The notes: a model not told the origin generated them from the letters alone. Positions 7,874 through 16,966 are shown, numbered from the stretch's first letter. The stretch is 64,000 nt of DNA from Aliishimia sp039978895 (GCA_039978895.1 JBDWAL010000055.1:310001-374000); one strand, 5' to 3'. Program-made: numbers and translations.

Positions 7874-8245
7874 AGCCTGTGATGCCGCGTCCCGAGGAAA
7901 GGGTCAAGTCAGAGGGAGCGCGTGTTACAAGCGGGTTTGAGCCAATAAAGCATGAAATGGAGGCGAACAAAACGCATCAATACTGCAATGACAGCGTTCC
8001 GCATAAGGCGCAAAATGCAGGGGGAATAGGCGCGATCAAATGTCTGCGACCAATTATCGGGCGACTAGGGGGCAATTTGGCAAAACCCAGCAGATGTTTC
8101 GCGCTATTTTCGGGTCACGGATGAAACTGTAGGCGAAGATCGCGTTTCGTTGCGGATTTTATTGTGTTGGCCCCTACGTTGGCTTTGACAATTCCGAAGC
8201 ACACGTCACGATAGCATCAATCACATCTTTTGGGGAGAAAAACAT
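7874..8245. other. 372-bp intergenic region, divergent promoters
   Basis: Lies between the divergent DUF952 gene and the UshA-like gene. The short open frame at 7879-8124 has no family-like composition and is not considered a gene. A TTGACA at 8185-8190 with a poor -10 (GATAGC, 8210-8215) could be the promoter for the nucleotidase gene. GGGGAG at 8232-8237 is its ribosome-binding site. Nothing else was recognised. Confidence 0.4.
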
Positions 8246-9847
8246 ATGAAGCGATTCCTTCTATCCGCCGGAGCATTGGCCTTGAGTGTTGGAATGGCGC
8301 AAGCCGAGTACACACTGCATGTGCTGCACATCAACGATCTGCACAGCCGTATTGAACCTATCAACAAATATGACAGCACATGCGGTGCTGAAGACGATGC
8401 CGAAGGCAAATGCTTTGGTGGCGTCGCGCGCGTGGCAACGAAAATCAACGAATTGCGGGATGAACTGAAGGCCGCTGGCGAGAACGTGATCGTTCTGGAT
8501 GCCGGCGATCAGTTCCAAGGCTCCCTTATGTACACCACATACAAAGGTGCAGTTGAGGCTGAGTTCATGGAAGCCATCGGGTTTGACGCCATGGCTGTGG
8601 GCAATCACGAATTCGACGACGGGCCCGAAAAACTCGCGGAATTCGTCGACTTGGTAAGCTTCCCTGTGATCTCGGGTAACTTGGATTTGGCAGGCTCCAA
8701 CCTGTTGGCTGGGAAAGTTGGGAACCACGTTGTGCTTGACGTTGGCGGCGAAAAGATCGGAATCATCTCTGCTTTGGCGACGGACACGGTCGAGACATCA
8801 TCCCCCGGTCCAACAGTTGTGTTTAAAGACGAAATCGCATCACTAGCGGTGGATGTGGCGGCCTTGGAAGGCGAAGGCGTCAACAAGATCATCGCGTTGA
8901 CCCACGTCGGCTTGAGTAAAGATCTTGAAATCGCAGCCGCTGTTTCGGGGCTCGATGCCGTCGTTGGCGGTCACTCGCACACATACCTAAGCGCAAGTAA
9001 CCCCAAGCGTGCCGGGGCCTACCCGACCTATGCATTGCAAACCGACGGGACACTGGTGCCAGTCGTGCATGCCTATGCCTATTCGAAATATGTGGGTCAC
9101 TTGACGCTCACCTTTAGCGATGATGGTAAACTCTTGGATGCGGGCGGAGACACGATCGTGCTGGACGCATCTGTCAAAGCGGATGCTGGTATCTCTGCTC
9201 GGGTGGCCGAGTTGGCGGGACCAATTGAAGAGCTAAAAGCACGCGTCATTGGGGCGTCCGATGCAGTCATCGAAGGCGGACGTGACATCTGCCGGGCGCA
9301 AGAATGCGCTATGGGTAACCTCGTTGCGGACGCGATGTTGGACCGTGTGAAAGATCAAGGTGTTACAATTGCGTTCCAAAACGGAGGCGGCCTGCGGTCT
9401 TCCATCGATGGCGGTGAGATCACCATGGGCGAAGTTCTTAGCGTTTTGCCGTTTCAGAATACGTTGTCGACCTTCGAAGTGAGCGGTGGCGCATTGATTG
9501 CGGCTCTGGAAAACGGTGTTGGCCAAGTGGAAGAGGGCGCAGGTCGTTTCCCACAGGTGGCGGGCATGAAGTTCGTTTGGGATGCGAGTGCTGCGCCGGG
9601 AAGTCGGATCGGTGACGTCATGGTGGCTGAAGGTGACGGCTTCGTGACGATTGATGCGGCGAAACTATATAAAGTCGTGACCAACAATTACGTGCGCAAT
9701 GGTGGTGATGGGTACCGGATGTTTGCGGGTGATGACAAAAACGCTTATGATTTCGGACCTGATTTGGCCGATGTCACAGCGGAGTTTATCGCTGCCAAAG
9801 GTGAAGCTTACAAGCCCTACACTGACGGGCGCATCGCGCAAAAATAA
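8246..9847 (+). CDS. periplasmic 5'-nucleotidase / bifunctional metallophosphatase (UshA-like)
   Basis: A 533-residue exported enzyme with a Sec signal peptide (residues 1-20, MKRFLLSAGALALSVGMAQA). The N-terminal metallophosphatase domain shows all metal sites: HINDLHSR, DAGDQFQGS, GNHEFDDG, THVGL and GGHSHT. The C-terminal 5'-nucleotidase domain (about 335-515) has FQNGGGLRSSIDGGEIT and the base-stacking NYVRNGGDGYRMF. The family removes phosphate from extracellular nucleotides or cleaves UDP-sugars, supplying phosphate and nucleosides. A strong hairpin after the stop suggests it is transcribed alone. Confidence 0.95.
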   Translation: MKRFLLSAGALALSVGMAQAEYTLHVLHINDLHSRIEPINKYDSTCGAEDDAEGKCFGGVARVATKINELRDELKAAGENVIVLDAGDQFQGSLMYTTYKGAVEAEFMEAIGFDAMAVGNHEFDDGPEKLAEFVDLVSFPVISGNLDLAGSNLLAGKVGNHVVLDVGGEKIGIISALATDTVETSSPGPTVVFKDEIASLAVDVAALEGEGVNKIIALTHVGLSKDLEIAAAVSGLDAVVGGHSHTYLSASNPKRAGAYPTYALQTDGTLVPVVHAYAYSKYVGHLTLTFSDDGKLLDAGGDTIVLDASVKADAGISARVAELAGPIEELKARVIGASDAVIEGGRDICRAQECAMGNLVADAMLDRVKDQGVTIAFQNGGGLRSSIDGGEITMGEVLSVLPFQNTLSTFEVSGGALIAALENGVGQVEEGAGRFPQVAGMKFVWDASAAPGSRIGDVMVAEGDGFVTIDAAKLYKVVTNNYVRNGGDGYRMFAGDDKNAYDFGPDLADVTAEFIAAKGEAYKPYTDGRIAQK

Positions 9848-9853
9848 CGATAT

Positions 9854-9905
9854 GTCGGCGGGCGGGTCTGTTTGCTTTATTCAGCAAATGCGCCCGCCCG
9901 CCGAC
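9854..9905 (+). terminator. long GC-rich hairpin after the 5'-nucleotidase gene
   Basis: GTCGGCGGGCGGG (9854-9866) pairs exactly with CCCGCCCGCCGAC (9893-9905), and an inner GTTTGC/GCAAAT helix extends it. It starts 6 bases after the stop and ends shortly before the ribosome-binding site of the SRAP gene. There is no T-run, so it may be a processed 3' end or partial attenuator between the two genes rather than a classic terminator. Confidence 0.7.
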
Positions 9906-9922
9906 CCATTCGGAGGTTGAAT

Positions 9923-10594
9923 ATGTGTGGGCGGTTTGCAGTCACGCTTCCAAGTGATGCCATGGCGCTACTATTTGCAGCTCAACCTGCCAACGATCTT
10001 CCCGACACTCCCAATTTCAATGTGTGCCCGACGAATTCAATCGCTGTTGTGACAGCAGATGAGACCGGGCGGCGGTTGCAACCTATGCGGTGGGGATTTC
10101 TGCCGCATTGGTACAAAGCGCCCAATGCGGGGCCGCTATTAATCAACGCGCGGTCTGAAACCTTAGCGGAAAAACCCGCATTTAAAGCCGCATGCCGTGC
10201 CAGACGGTGTTTAATCAGTTGCACTGGGTTCTATGAGTGGACCAAAGACCCGGACGGCAATCGTTTGCCATGGTACATACGCCGCGCTGACGATGCCCCC
10301 GTTGTGTTTGCTGGCGTTTGGCAAGACTGGATGTCTTCAGAAACGGGCGAGCAGTTTCGAACTTGCGCGATTGTGACCTGTGGGGCCAACAAGGCCATTT
10401 CGCTGATACATCACCGTATGCCCGTGTTGCTTGAGGCCAAAGATCATCCGCTTTGGCTTGGGGAGGAAGGAAAAGGGGCAGCCGTCTTAATGAAAACAGC
10501 TGCCGATGACGTTCTGGAGTGGCACCGGGTAGGACCAGCCATCAACTCCAACCGTGCAAAGGGGGCGGCATTGATTGAGCCTTTGCACGCATAA
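9923..10594 (+). CDS. SRAP-domain abasic-site processing protein (YedK/HMCES family)
   Basis: A 223-residue SOS response-associated peptidase family protein. The ATG at 9923 gives MCGRFAVTLP, with the invariant Cys2 that becomes the N-terminal nucleophile and crosslinks to abasic sites in single-stranded DNA; CGGAGG lies 7 bases upstream. Other family motifs: NVCPTNSIAVV, RWGFLPHWYK, INARSETLAEKPAFK, CTGFYEW and the catalytic His in HHRMPVLL. The longer reading from 9872 would mask Cys2 and is rejected. A strong hairpin follows the stop. Confidence 0.95.
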   Translation: MCGRFAVTLPSDAMALLFAAQPANDLPDTPNFNVCPTNSIAVVTADETGRRLQPMRWGFLPHWYKAPNAGPLLINARSETLAEKPAFKAACRARRCLISCTGFYEWTKDPDGNRLPWYIRRADDAPVVFAGVWQDWMSSETGEQFRTCAIVTCGANKAISLIHHRMPVLLEAKDHPLWLGEEGKGAAVLMKTAADDVLEWHRVGPAINSNRAKGAALIEPLHA

Positions 10595-10598
10595 CAAA

Positions 10599-10624
10599 AA
10601 CGCCCACGCTTGCGCGAGGGCGTT
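10599..10624. terminator. bidirectional terminator
   Basis: AACGCCC (10599-10605) pairs with GGGCGTT (10618-10624) around a loop that has its own CGCTTGCG pairing. On the minus strand it is followed by TTTTTGTTA, and on the plus strand by AGTTTAAAATT. It sits between the convergent SRAP and cupredoxin-like genes and can serve both. Confidence 0.75.
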
Positions 10625-10659
10625 AGTTTAAAATTCCATTTCCGTGAAACTTGCGCGCT

Positions 10660-11076
10660 TTAGTTATTCTGAGGTGGATCTTCAAAGCTGATTTCGGCTG
10701 TGATGTCTGCGTCCTCATAGGTACCAAAGTTGTCACCAATGACGTCTGTGGCGTCGGGATCGTCTGTTGACGCTTCGCCACCACTTGCAGGTGTGTAGGC
10801 CGAAAAGAATGCCAATTCGGTTTCTTCCGTAATGACCAATGTGCCTTCTTCGTTGTCGGCAAGCGGTCCAACGGTCCACCCGGTGTCTCTACCTACAACG
10901 GTTTCTTCTTCGCCACTTTCATTCACAAACCGGATGGTGTCACCTGGATCTGCATATGTCACGTTCGGGAAATATGTGAACCCAGTCAACACAACGATGT
11001 GTTCTTCAGCCGCGACTGGCGCGGCAATTGCTAAGCTCAATGCACTTGCCGTTGCAACTTTTTTTAACGTCTTCAT
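10660..11076 (-). CDS. exported cupredoxin-like protein lacking copper ligands
   Basis: A 138-residue protein with a clear signal peptide (MKTLKKVATASALSLAIAAP, cleavage near AAEE). The mature part starts HIVVLTGFTYFPNVTYADPG and continues DTIRFVNES, the start of a plastocyanin-like cupredoxin fold. However, no Cys is present and the usual C-terminal Cys-His-Met loop is absent, as is the first His after the FVNES strand. The C-terminal half is very acidic (clusters of Asp and Glu). A periplasmic role other than electron transfer is likely; function is unknown. It is transcribed alone, ending at a bidirectional terminator. Confidence 0.75.
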   Translation of the reverse strand: MKTLKKVATASALSLAIAAPVAAEEHIVVLTGFTYFPNVTYADPGDTIRFVNESGEEETVVGRDTGWTVGPLADNEEGTLVITEETELAFFSAYTPASGGEASTDDPDATDVIGDNFGTYEDADITAEISFEDPPQNN

Positions 11077-11188
11077 AATTCTACACCCTTCGCCAGAATA
11101 CCCACTGGAATGATCAGCATTTTGGTAACCAAACTCTGTGGCAAAACCGCGGCGAAGTTGGGCGAATTTGTGGCAAATATGGCTTGTT

Positions 11189-12058
11189 TTAGGAAACAGT
11201 CTGTTTCGAGAGCCAGTCCTTAAACAGGGTCAAAGCGCCAGTTTCGGGCTGTGTTTTAGGCCAGACCAGATAATATGCGCCAATGCTATTTTGTCGATCC
11301 GGGGCCGCCAAGATTAACGTGCCGGCTTTCAAATATGGCTCTGCGACGAAGGTGGGCAAAAGGGCGACGCCCATTCCATGGACCGCAGCTTGAGCCATTG
11401 TCGAGAATTGATCAAACTGCATCCCCGGATCGTCAGGTGGGGTTTGATTTTGGGCGGCAAACCAACGTGCCCAACCGCGTGGCCGCGTTTCAAGATGCAG
11501 CAAAGTTTGGGTTTCTAGGACAAGCGGTTGTAAAGTTGGGGCGCAAACCGCGAGCACTGTTTCAGGCGCCAAAGGCATATGATGTGCGCCGTGCCAATCT
11601 TCATGTCCAAAGTGGATTGCTGCGTCAAAGGGTTGGGTTTGGAAGTCGAACGGGGCTAAGCGGGTTGAAAGGTTTATTGTGACCTCTGGATGGGTGCGTC
11701 CAAATTCCGGCAATCGAGGGGCGAGCCAATGCATCCCGAAGGCTGGCAGGATCGCGAGGGACAACGTGCCGCCGTCAGGGTTGGTGCGCAAAGCCACAGT
11801 TGCTTTTGAAAGTTGGGCAAGAATTGTACGGATTTCGGCGGCATAAACTGCACCGGCGCGCGTAAGCCGTAAACCTCTACCTTGTCGTTCCATGAGGGGA
11901 ACGCCCAAATTTTGTTCCAAGGCTTTGATCTGACGCGAGACAGCGCCTTGCGTCAAAGAGAGCTCAGCGGCAGCAAGAGTGGCGCTATTATGTCGTGCAG
12001 CCGCTTCAAATGCTTGAAGTGCTGCCGTTGAAGGAAGAAAGCGGCGCGATGATAACAT
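11189..12058 (-). CDS. LysR-family regulator (GcvA-like)
   Basis: A 289-residue LysR-type regulator. The helix-turn-helix near the N-terminus reads RHNSATLAAAELSLTQGAVS, and the substrate domain (about 95-285) contains the GcvA-type motifs TINLSTRLAPFDF, DAAIHFGHEDW and GMGVALLPTFVAEPYL. The start at 12058 gives the family opening MLSSRRFLPSTAALQAFEA. ATGs at 12073 and 12091 are also possible, the latter having AGGGA at good distance. It is divergent from the glutaryl-CoA dehydrogenase gene with about 116 bp between, which suggests it controls that gene. Confidence 0.9.
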   Translation of the reverse strand: MLSSRRFLPSTAALQAFEAAARHNSATLAAAELSLTQGAVSRQIKALEQNLGVPLMERQGRGLRLTRAGAVYAAEIRTILAQLSKATVALRTNPDGGTLSLAILPAFGMHWLAPRLPEFGRTHPEVTINLSTRLAPFDFQTQPFDAAIHFGHEDWHGAHHMPLAPETVLAVCAPTLQPLVLETQTLLHLETRPRGWARWFAAQNQTPPDDPGMQFDQFSTMAQAAVHGMGVALLPTFVAEPYLKAGTLILAAPDRQNSIGAYYLVWPKTQPETGALTLFKDWLSKQTVS

Positions 12059-12174
12059 ATGAGTTTTTCTCATGCTTGATGGACAAAGCATCGTTAGAGA
12101 TTCCCTGCGGGTCATGCAATATTCTATCAAACTGCGAATCCGCCCATCGCTAGGGCCGACATAGGAAAAACACC

Positions 12175-13398
12175 ATGAACGCTGAAACCCCAACCTTACG
12201 CGCCAAAGATGCCCCCGACCTGGGACAATTTGACTGGGAAGATCCACTGCGTTTGCGCCAGCAATTGAGCGAAGACGAAAACATGATCGCGGACAGCGCG
12301 CGGGCCTATGCCACTGAAAAGCTTGCGCCACGCATCATTGAGGCATTCGCCGATGAGAGAACAGACGCAGATATCTTTCGTGAAATGGGCGATATGGGGC
12401 TTTTGGGAACAACGATCCCTGAAGAATACGGTGGGTTAGGCGGGTCTTATGTGGCCTATGGATTGGTCGCACGGGAAGTCGAACGCATCGATAGTGGCTA
12501 CCGCTCAATGATGTCGGTGCAATCGTCTTTGGTTATGTATCCGATCTATGCCTATGGCTCAGAGGAGCAACGACGCAAGTACCTTCCTAAACTGTGCAGT
12601 GGGGAGTGGATCGGCTGTTTTGGGTTAACTGAACCTGATGCCGGATCAGACCCGGCTGGCATGAAAACACGGGCTGTAAAAACCGCGACAGGGTACAAGA
12701 TCACAGGCTCCAAAATGTGGATTTCCAACGCGCCAATCGCGGACGTGTTCGTTGTTTGGGCCAAGTCGGAAGAACACGGCGGTAAAATCCGAGGTTTCGT
12801 GCTGGAAAAAGGCATGGAAGGGTTGAGCGCGCCAAAAATCGGCAACAAATTGTCGCTGCGTGCATCGATCACAGGTGAAATCGTGATGGAAGATGTCGAA
12901 GTCGGTGACGATGCTTTATTGCCGAATGTTCAAGGTCTGAAAGGTCCGTTTGGATGTCTAAACAGAGCCCGCTATGGGATCAGTTGGGGTGCCATGGGCG
13001 CGGCGGAATTCTGCTGGCATGCTGCGCGTCAATATGGGCTCGATCGGCACCAGTTTGGCAAGCCGTTGGCTGGCACCCAGTTGTTTCAAAAGAAACTTGC
13101 GGACATGATGACGGAAATCACTTTGGGCCTTCAGGCCTCTTTGCAAGTCGGTCGTTTGATGGATCAAGCCCAAGCTGCGCCCGAGATGGTTTCAATCGTA
13201 AAGCGCAACAATTGTGGCAAAGCCTTGGACATCGCACGTATGTCGCGCGACATGCATGGCGGCAACGGGATTTCAGGCGAATTCCAAGTGATGCGCCACC
13301 TTATGAACCTAGAAACGGTGAACACGTATGAGGGCACGCATGATGTGCACGCGTTGATTTTGGGTCGCGCACAAACCGGTGTTCAAGCATTTTTCTGA
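12175..13398 (+). CDS. gcdH: glutaryl-CoA dehydrogenase
   Basis: A 407-residue FAD enzyme that oxidises and decarboxylates glutaryl-CoA to crotonyl-CoA in lysine, tryptophan and glutarate degradation. Seen: GCFGLTEPDAGSDPAGMKTR flavin motif, GSKMWISNAPIADVFVVWAK, and the active-site region LETVNTYEGTHDVHALILGR with the catalytic Glu near 386. The arginine in DSGYRSMMSVQSSL fits the glutaryl carboxylate-binding site of this family. Length is normal. It is divergent from a LysR gene and followed by a clear terminator, so it forms a single-gene unit. Confidence 0.96.
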   Translation: MNAETPTLRAKDAPDLGQFDWEDPLRLRQQLSEDENMIADSARAYATEKLAPRIIEAFADERTDADIFREMGDMGLLGTTIPEEYGGLGGSYVAYGLVAREVERIDSGYRSMMSVQSSLVMYPIYAYGSEEQRRKYLPKLCSGEWIGCFGLTEPDAGSDPAGMKTRAVKTATGYKITGSKMWISNAPIADVFVVWAKSEEHGGKIRGFVLEKGMEGLSAPKIGNKLSLRASITGEIVMEDVEVGDDALLPNVQGLKGPFGCLNRARYGISWGAMGAAEFCWHAARQYGLDRHQFGKPLAGTQLFQKKLADMMTEITLGLQASLQVGRLMDQAQAAPEMVSIVKRNNCGKALDIARMSRDMHGGNGISGEFQVMRHLMNLETVNTYEGTHDVHALILGRAQTGVQAFF

Positions 13399-13453
13399 TG
13401 GCCCCAAGCCCATTGCATGATGCAACTTCGCTATGAAACTAAGCTGACTTTGG

Positions 13454-13484
13454 CGCCCGGGACCACGGATCCTGGGCGTTTTTT
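13454..13484 (+). terminator. intrinsic terminator of gcdH
   Basis: CGCCCGGGA (13454-13462) pairs with TCCTGGGCG (13470-13478), with one G-T pair, and is followed directly by TTTTTT (13479-13484). The T-run ends 9 bases before the next start codon, so the next gene depends on read-through or has a promoter overlapping this element. Confidence 0.85.
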
Positions 13485-13493
13485 GCGACAAGG

Positions 13494-15692
13494 ATGAGCG
13501 CCGTGGACAGAACTGAAATTGTTGAAGCGAACTTCCGGCGGCGGGTTTTGGCCGAGGATTTGCCAATCGGAAATGCGCCTACACCCGGGCTAAACGCGGA
13601 TACTGCATTGGATGTTTTTCGCGCGCAAGTTTTGTCGCGCTGTCTGGATCTGACCTCTCGCGACATGCAAAAACGTGGGCAGGGGTTTTACACAATCGGT
13701 TCGTCTGGTCACGAAGGCATGGCAGCTGTCGCGGCGGCGTTGCGTGTCGATGATATTGCCTTCTTGCACTATCGCGATGCAGCGTTTCAGATCGCGCGCG
13801 GTCAAGTTTCTGGGATAACACCGCTGCCGCAAATGATGCGGGATATGTTGCTGTCTTTTGCATGTGCTGCGGATGACCCTATCAGTGGCGGGCGGCATAA
13901 AGTGTTGGGGGCAAAGGCGCTTTTCATACCGCCGCAAACGTCAACGATTGCGTCTCATTTGCCTAAGGCAATGGGGGCCGCCTATGGGGTAGGGTTGGCG
14001 CGTAGGGTTGTTCCCGAGCACCGCACGTTACCAGATGACGGGATCGCAGTTGTCAGCTTTGGGGATGCTTCGCTGAACCACTCCACTGCGCAAGGCACAA
14101 TAAATGCGGCCGGGTGGAGTTCTGTTCAAGGCGCACCGCTACCGCTTTTGATGGTCTGCGAAGACAATGGGATCGGGATTTCAACAAAATCCCCAGAAGG
14201 TTGGGTTGAGGCGTCTATGTGCCACCGTCCCGGGGTGAAATACTTCAAGGCTGACGGATTAGACTTGTACGAGTCCTTTGCTGTGGCACAAGACGCTGCA
14301 CATTATGTGCGAACCCGACGCAAGCCTGCGTTCCTGCATCTTCGTACCGTGCGGCTTTATGGGCACGCAGGACCAGATGTTGTCACCGCGTACCTGTCCA
14401 AAACCGAAGTCGAGGCGGATGAAGCAAATGATCCATTGCTGCAATCTGTACGCTTATTGCGCGATGCTGGGGTCGCAACGAGCAATGATTTGCTAGAGAT
14501 GTATGAGCAAACGCGAGCGGACGTCATTGCGAGCTTACAAGACATCGAGCAACGCCCGCATTTACAAACCGCAGCAGAGGTAATGACTGCGATCATTCCG
14601 CCAAACCGCGATTGCGTGCTGCGCAATGGGCCTTCGGCGACGGACCGGGCTGATGTGTTTGGCGCAGACATGAGCGCAATGAGCAATCCGCAGCCCATGT
14701 CGAAGATCATCAACATGGCTATGACCGATCTGATGCTTGAACACCCCGAATTGGTGCAGATGGGCGAAGATATCGGTCGTAAGGGCGGCAATTACGGGGT
14801 GACTCAGAAGTTACTCGGGCGCTTTGGGCCGACACGAATGGTTGATACGTTGCTTGATGAGCAATCGATATTGGGTCTCGCGATTGGTATGGCGCATAAC
14901 GGGTTTCTTGCGATGCCGGAAATCCAGTTCCTTGCCTATTTGCACAATGCAGAAGACCAATTGCGTGGGGAGGCGGCGACTTTGCCGTTTTTCAGTCAAG
15001 GTCAATGGACGAACCCAATGGTGCTGAGAATTTCTTCTTTGGGGTATCAAAAGGGGTTCGGGGGGCATTTCCATAACGACAATTCGCTTGCTGTCTTACG
15101 AGACATTCCCGGATTGGTGATCGCATGTCCGTCGCGTGGTGATGACGCCGCGCGTATGTTGCGCGAAGCCGTACGTCTCGCACGTGAGGAGCAACGGGTC
15201 GTTGTCTTTGTGGAGCCAATCGCGCTTTATCCGATGCGCGATTTTGTGGAAACAGGGGATGGCGGCTGGATGTCGCAATACCCGGCGCCGTCTGAACGCA
15301 TTGAACTTGGCGAGATAGGCGTGCACGGCGACGGCACCGATCTGGCAATCGTGACTTATGGCAACGGGAGATATCTGAGTTGTCAGGCGCAAGCAGACCT
15401 TGCCGCGGACGGGGTGAACGTGCGGGTGATCGACTTGCGCTGGCTCGCGCCGCTGCCAGAGGCAGCTGTTTTGGAGGCGGTCGCGGGGTGTGACGCGGTC
15501 TTAATTGTTGACGAATGCCGCAAAACGGGCGGACAGGCAGAGGGACTGATGACCCTCATGGCTGAAAACGGTGTGCGCCGCGTCGCGCGCGAAGTCGCCG
15601 TCGATAGCTTTATTGCGACGGGGCCAGCATATGGCGTTACCATGCCCAGCCGAAAGAGCATCGCGTCGGCTGCACGTGCGCTTTTGGACTAG
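13494..15692 (+). CDS. fused E1 alpha-beta subunit of a 2-oxoacid dehydrogenase (thiamine diphosphate enzyme)
   Basis: One 732-residue chain contains both halves of a branched-chain or pyruvate-type E1. Residues about 1-380 are alpha-like, with the thiamine diphosphate site SFGDASLNHSTAQGTINAAG then VCEDNGIGIS. Residues about 398-732 are beta-like, with QMGEDIGRKGGNYGVTQ, MVDTLLDEQSILGLAIGMA and PEIQFLAYLHNAEDQLRGEA. Normally these are separate genes. No E2 or E3 gene is adjacent, so substrate and partner are unknown; a 2-oxoadipate role beside gcdH is possible but speculative. The ATG at 13494 has no spaced ribosome site; GTG at 13503 with AAGGA upstream may be the true start. Confidence 0.88.
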   Translation: MSAVDRTEIVEANFRRRVLAEDLPIGNAPTPGLNADTALDVFRAQVLSRCLDLTSRDMQKRGQGFYTIGSSGHEGMAAVAAALRVDDIAFLHYRDAAFQIARGQVSGITPLPQMMRDMLLSFACAADDPISGGRHKVLGAKALFIPPQTSTIASHLPKAMGAAYGVGLARRVVPEHRTLPDDGIAVVSFGDASLNHSTAQGTINAAGWSSVQGAPLPLLMVCEDNGIGISTKSPEGWVEASMCHRPGVKYFKADGLDLYESFAVAQDAAHYVRTRRKPAFLHLRTVRLYGHAGPDVVTAYLSKTEVEADEANDPLLQSVRLLRDAGVATSNDLLEMYEQTRADVIASLQDIEQRPHLQTAAEVMTAIIPPNRDCVLRNGPSATDRADVFGADMSAMSNPQPMSKIINMAMTDLMLEHPELVQMGEDIGRKGGNYGVTQKLLGRFGPTRMVDTLLDEQSILGLAIGMAHNGFLAMPEIQFLAYLHNAEDQLRGEAATLPFFSQGQWTNPMVLRISSLGYQKGFGGHFHNDNSLAVLRDIPGLVIACPSRGDDAARMLREAVRLAREEQRVVVFVEPIALYPMRDFVETGDGGWMSQYPAPSERIELGEIGVHGDGTDLAIVTYGNGRYLSCQAQADLAADGVNVRVIDLRWLAPLPEAAVLEAVAGCDAVLIVDECRKTGGQAEGLMTLMAENGVRRVAREVAVDSFIATGPAYGVTMPSRKSIASAARALLD

Positions 15693-15797
15693 GGTTTCGA
15701 AGGCTTCCGTTAGCATTTCCGGTACGGGTGTTCGTGGCCAGATTGTGGATTATATTAAGCCTTCAAGTCAGAAGCAGATTCTAATTGGCAATGGGTT

Positions 15798-16427
15798 ATG
15801 CACATGGAAAACTATGCGGATTTGATGTTCACCAAAGCGGTGCAGGCCGAACAAGACGCCGACGGCATCCGCGCAACATATGCGCAGATGTATCCGGGAC
15901 GCACCCAAGCCCATATTGGCCCCGACGAGGCCGCGTTTCTTACATCGCGTACATCGATCTATATCGCATCCGTTTCTGAAACCGGTTGGCCCTATGTACA
16001 GCATCGCGGTGGCCCTGTTGGTTTCATTAAAATGTTGGATGCAGATACCATTGGTTTCGCGGACTATCGCGGGAACCGTCAGTTCATTTCAAAGGGCAAC
16101 TTAATCAATGATGATCGAGTATCTGTCTTTGCCATGGATTACGCACGAAAGGCGCGACTGAAACTGCAGGGCCGTGCGCGATTGTATGATACATCAGAAG
16201 ACACGGGCTTGGCCGCGCAGCTGGCCACAGACGGTCAAGGTCGCGTCGAGCGAATTATGACGATCAAAATCGTTGCAATGGATTGGAACTGCCCACAGTT
16301 CATTACCCCGCGTTTTGACCAGGCTGAAATTACCCAGATGATCGGACCGGAAATGTCGCGTCTGCAATCGCGGATTGATGAGTTGGAAGCTGAACTAACC
16401 CACATGAAAAAGGGCGGCGAGGAATGA
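15798..16427 (+). CDS. pyridoxamine 5'-phosphate oxidase-fold flavin protein
   Basis: A 209-residue protein of the split-barrel PNPOx-like superfamily. The core, residues about 40-130, includes DEAAFLTSRTSIYIASVSET, GWPYVQHRGGPVGFIKMLD, ADTIGFADYRGNRQFISKGN and DDRVSVFAMDY, matching proteins annotated as pyridoxamine 5'-phosphate oxidase-related FMN-binding. The C-terminus ends in a short coiled coil (about 180-205). These proteins usually reduce or bind FMN or F420-like cofactors rather than making PLP. The start may be ATG 15798 or 15804. It stands alone between the E1 fusion and a degraded gene. Confidence 0.85.
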   Translation: MHMENYADLMFTKAVQAEQDADGIRATYAQMYPGRTQAHIGPDEAAFLTSRTSIYIASVSETGWPYVQHRGGPVGFIKMLDADTIGFADYRGNRQFISKGNLINDDRVSVFAMDYARKARLKLQGRARLYDTSEDTGLAAQLATDGQGRVERIMTIKIVAMDWNCPQFITPRFDQAEITQMIGPEMSRLQSRIDELEAELTHMKKGGEE

Positions 16428-16594
16428 CGTTTCCTTTGGCAAAGCGCGCTTGCATGGTTGGCATAGGTAACCTCAGATGCTCTGATGCAGTGTTGGCCGC
16501 GAAAAGCATCCCGGGCTTGGTTTGCATATTCGTTGAAAACAGGTGTGACGTGTCGCAGATGACTTGAGGTGCAGTCACAACTTTTGTCTGTTGT

Positions 16595-16966
16595 CCCAAT
16601 CTTTCCCCCTGTAATGATGACAGAACGGTTCAGTTTTACGCGCAGTTTGGCTATCGCCAAGTTGGTCGATACGCGGTCGGTTACTTGATTTTACGCAAGG
16701 ACGGAGTGGAGGTGCATTTCAATGCAGCGCCCGGCGATCGCGGCCCATACCAAAACCGCCAGATGGCCTAAGTGAGGCGGTTAAACGTTGCCGCGCTGAC
16801 GCAAGAATGGCACATGTTGGATTTGCCGCGTGAAGATATTCCGCGCTGTGTTTTGCCTGAATTGCGTCCTTGGGGCATGATCAAAGCGCACACAGTTGAC
16901 CCCGATGGCAACCTGCTGGTTTATGGGGCGACAAATGAAGCCGTACCCAAGGATATTCAGACGTGA
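16595..16966 (+). pseudogene. VOC-family (bleomycin resistance / glyoxalase-like) gene with in-frame stop
   Basis: A single frame from about 16595 to the TGA at 16964-16966 reads like a small VOC protein: PNLS and TVQFYAQFGYR, then YLILRKDGVEVHF, then LTQEWHMLDLPREDIPR and HTVDPDGNLLVYG. It is interrupted by TAA at 16769-16771, after the segment that ends QNRQMA. No ATG, GTG or TTG lies in frame upstream before the TGA near 16566, so the start is also lost. The downstream 64 codons from GTG 16772 could still be translated but lack half the fold. It overlaps the methyltransferase start by 4 bases. Confidence 0.75.

Noticed and set aside
7879..8124. 81-codon open frame in the intergenic region before the nucleotidase
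   Set aside because: No convincing ribosome-binding site, no family-like pattern, and it lies in a likely promoter region.
16330..16660. Minus-strand open frames near the broken VOC gene
   Set aside because: They overlap the end of the PNPOx-like gene and decayed sequence; no domain seen.
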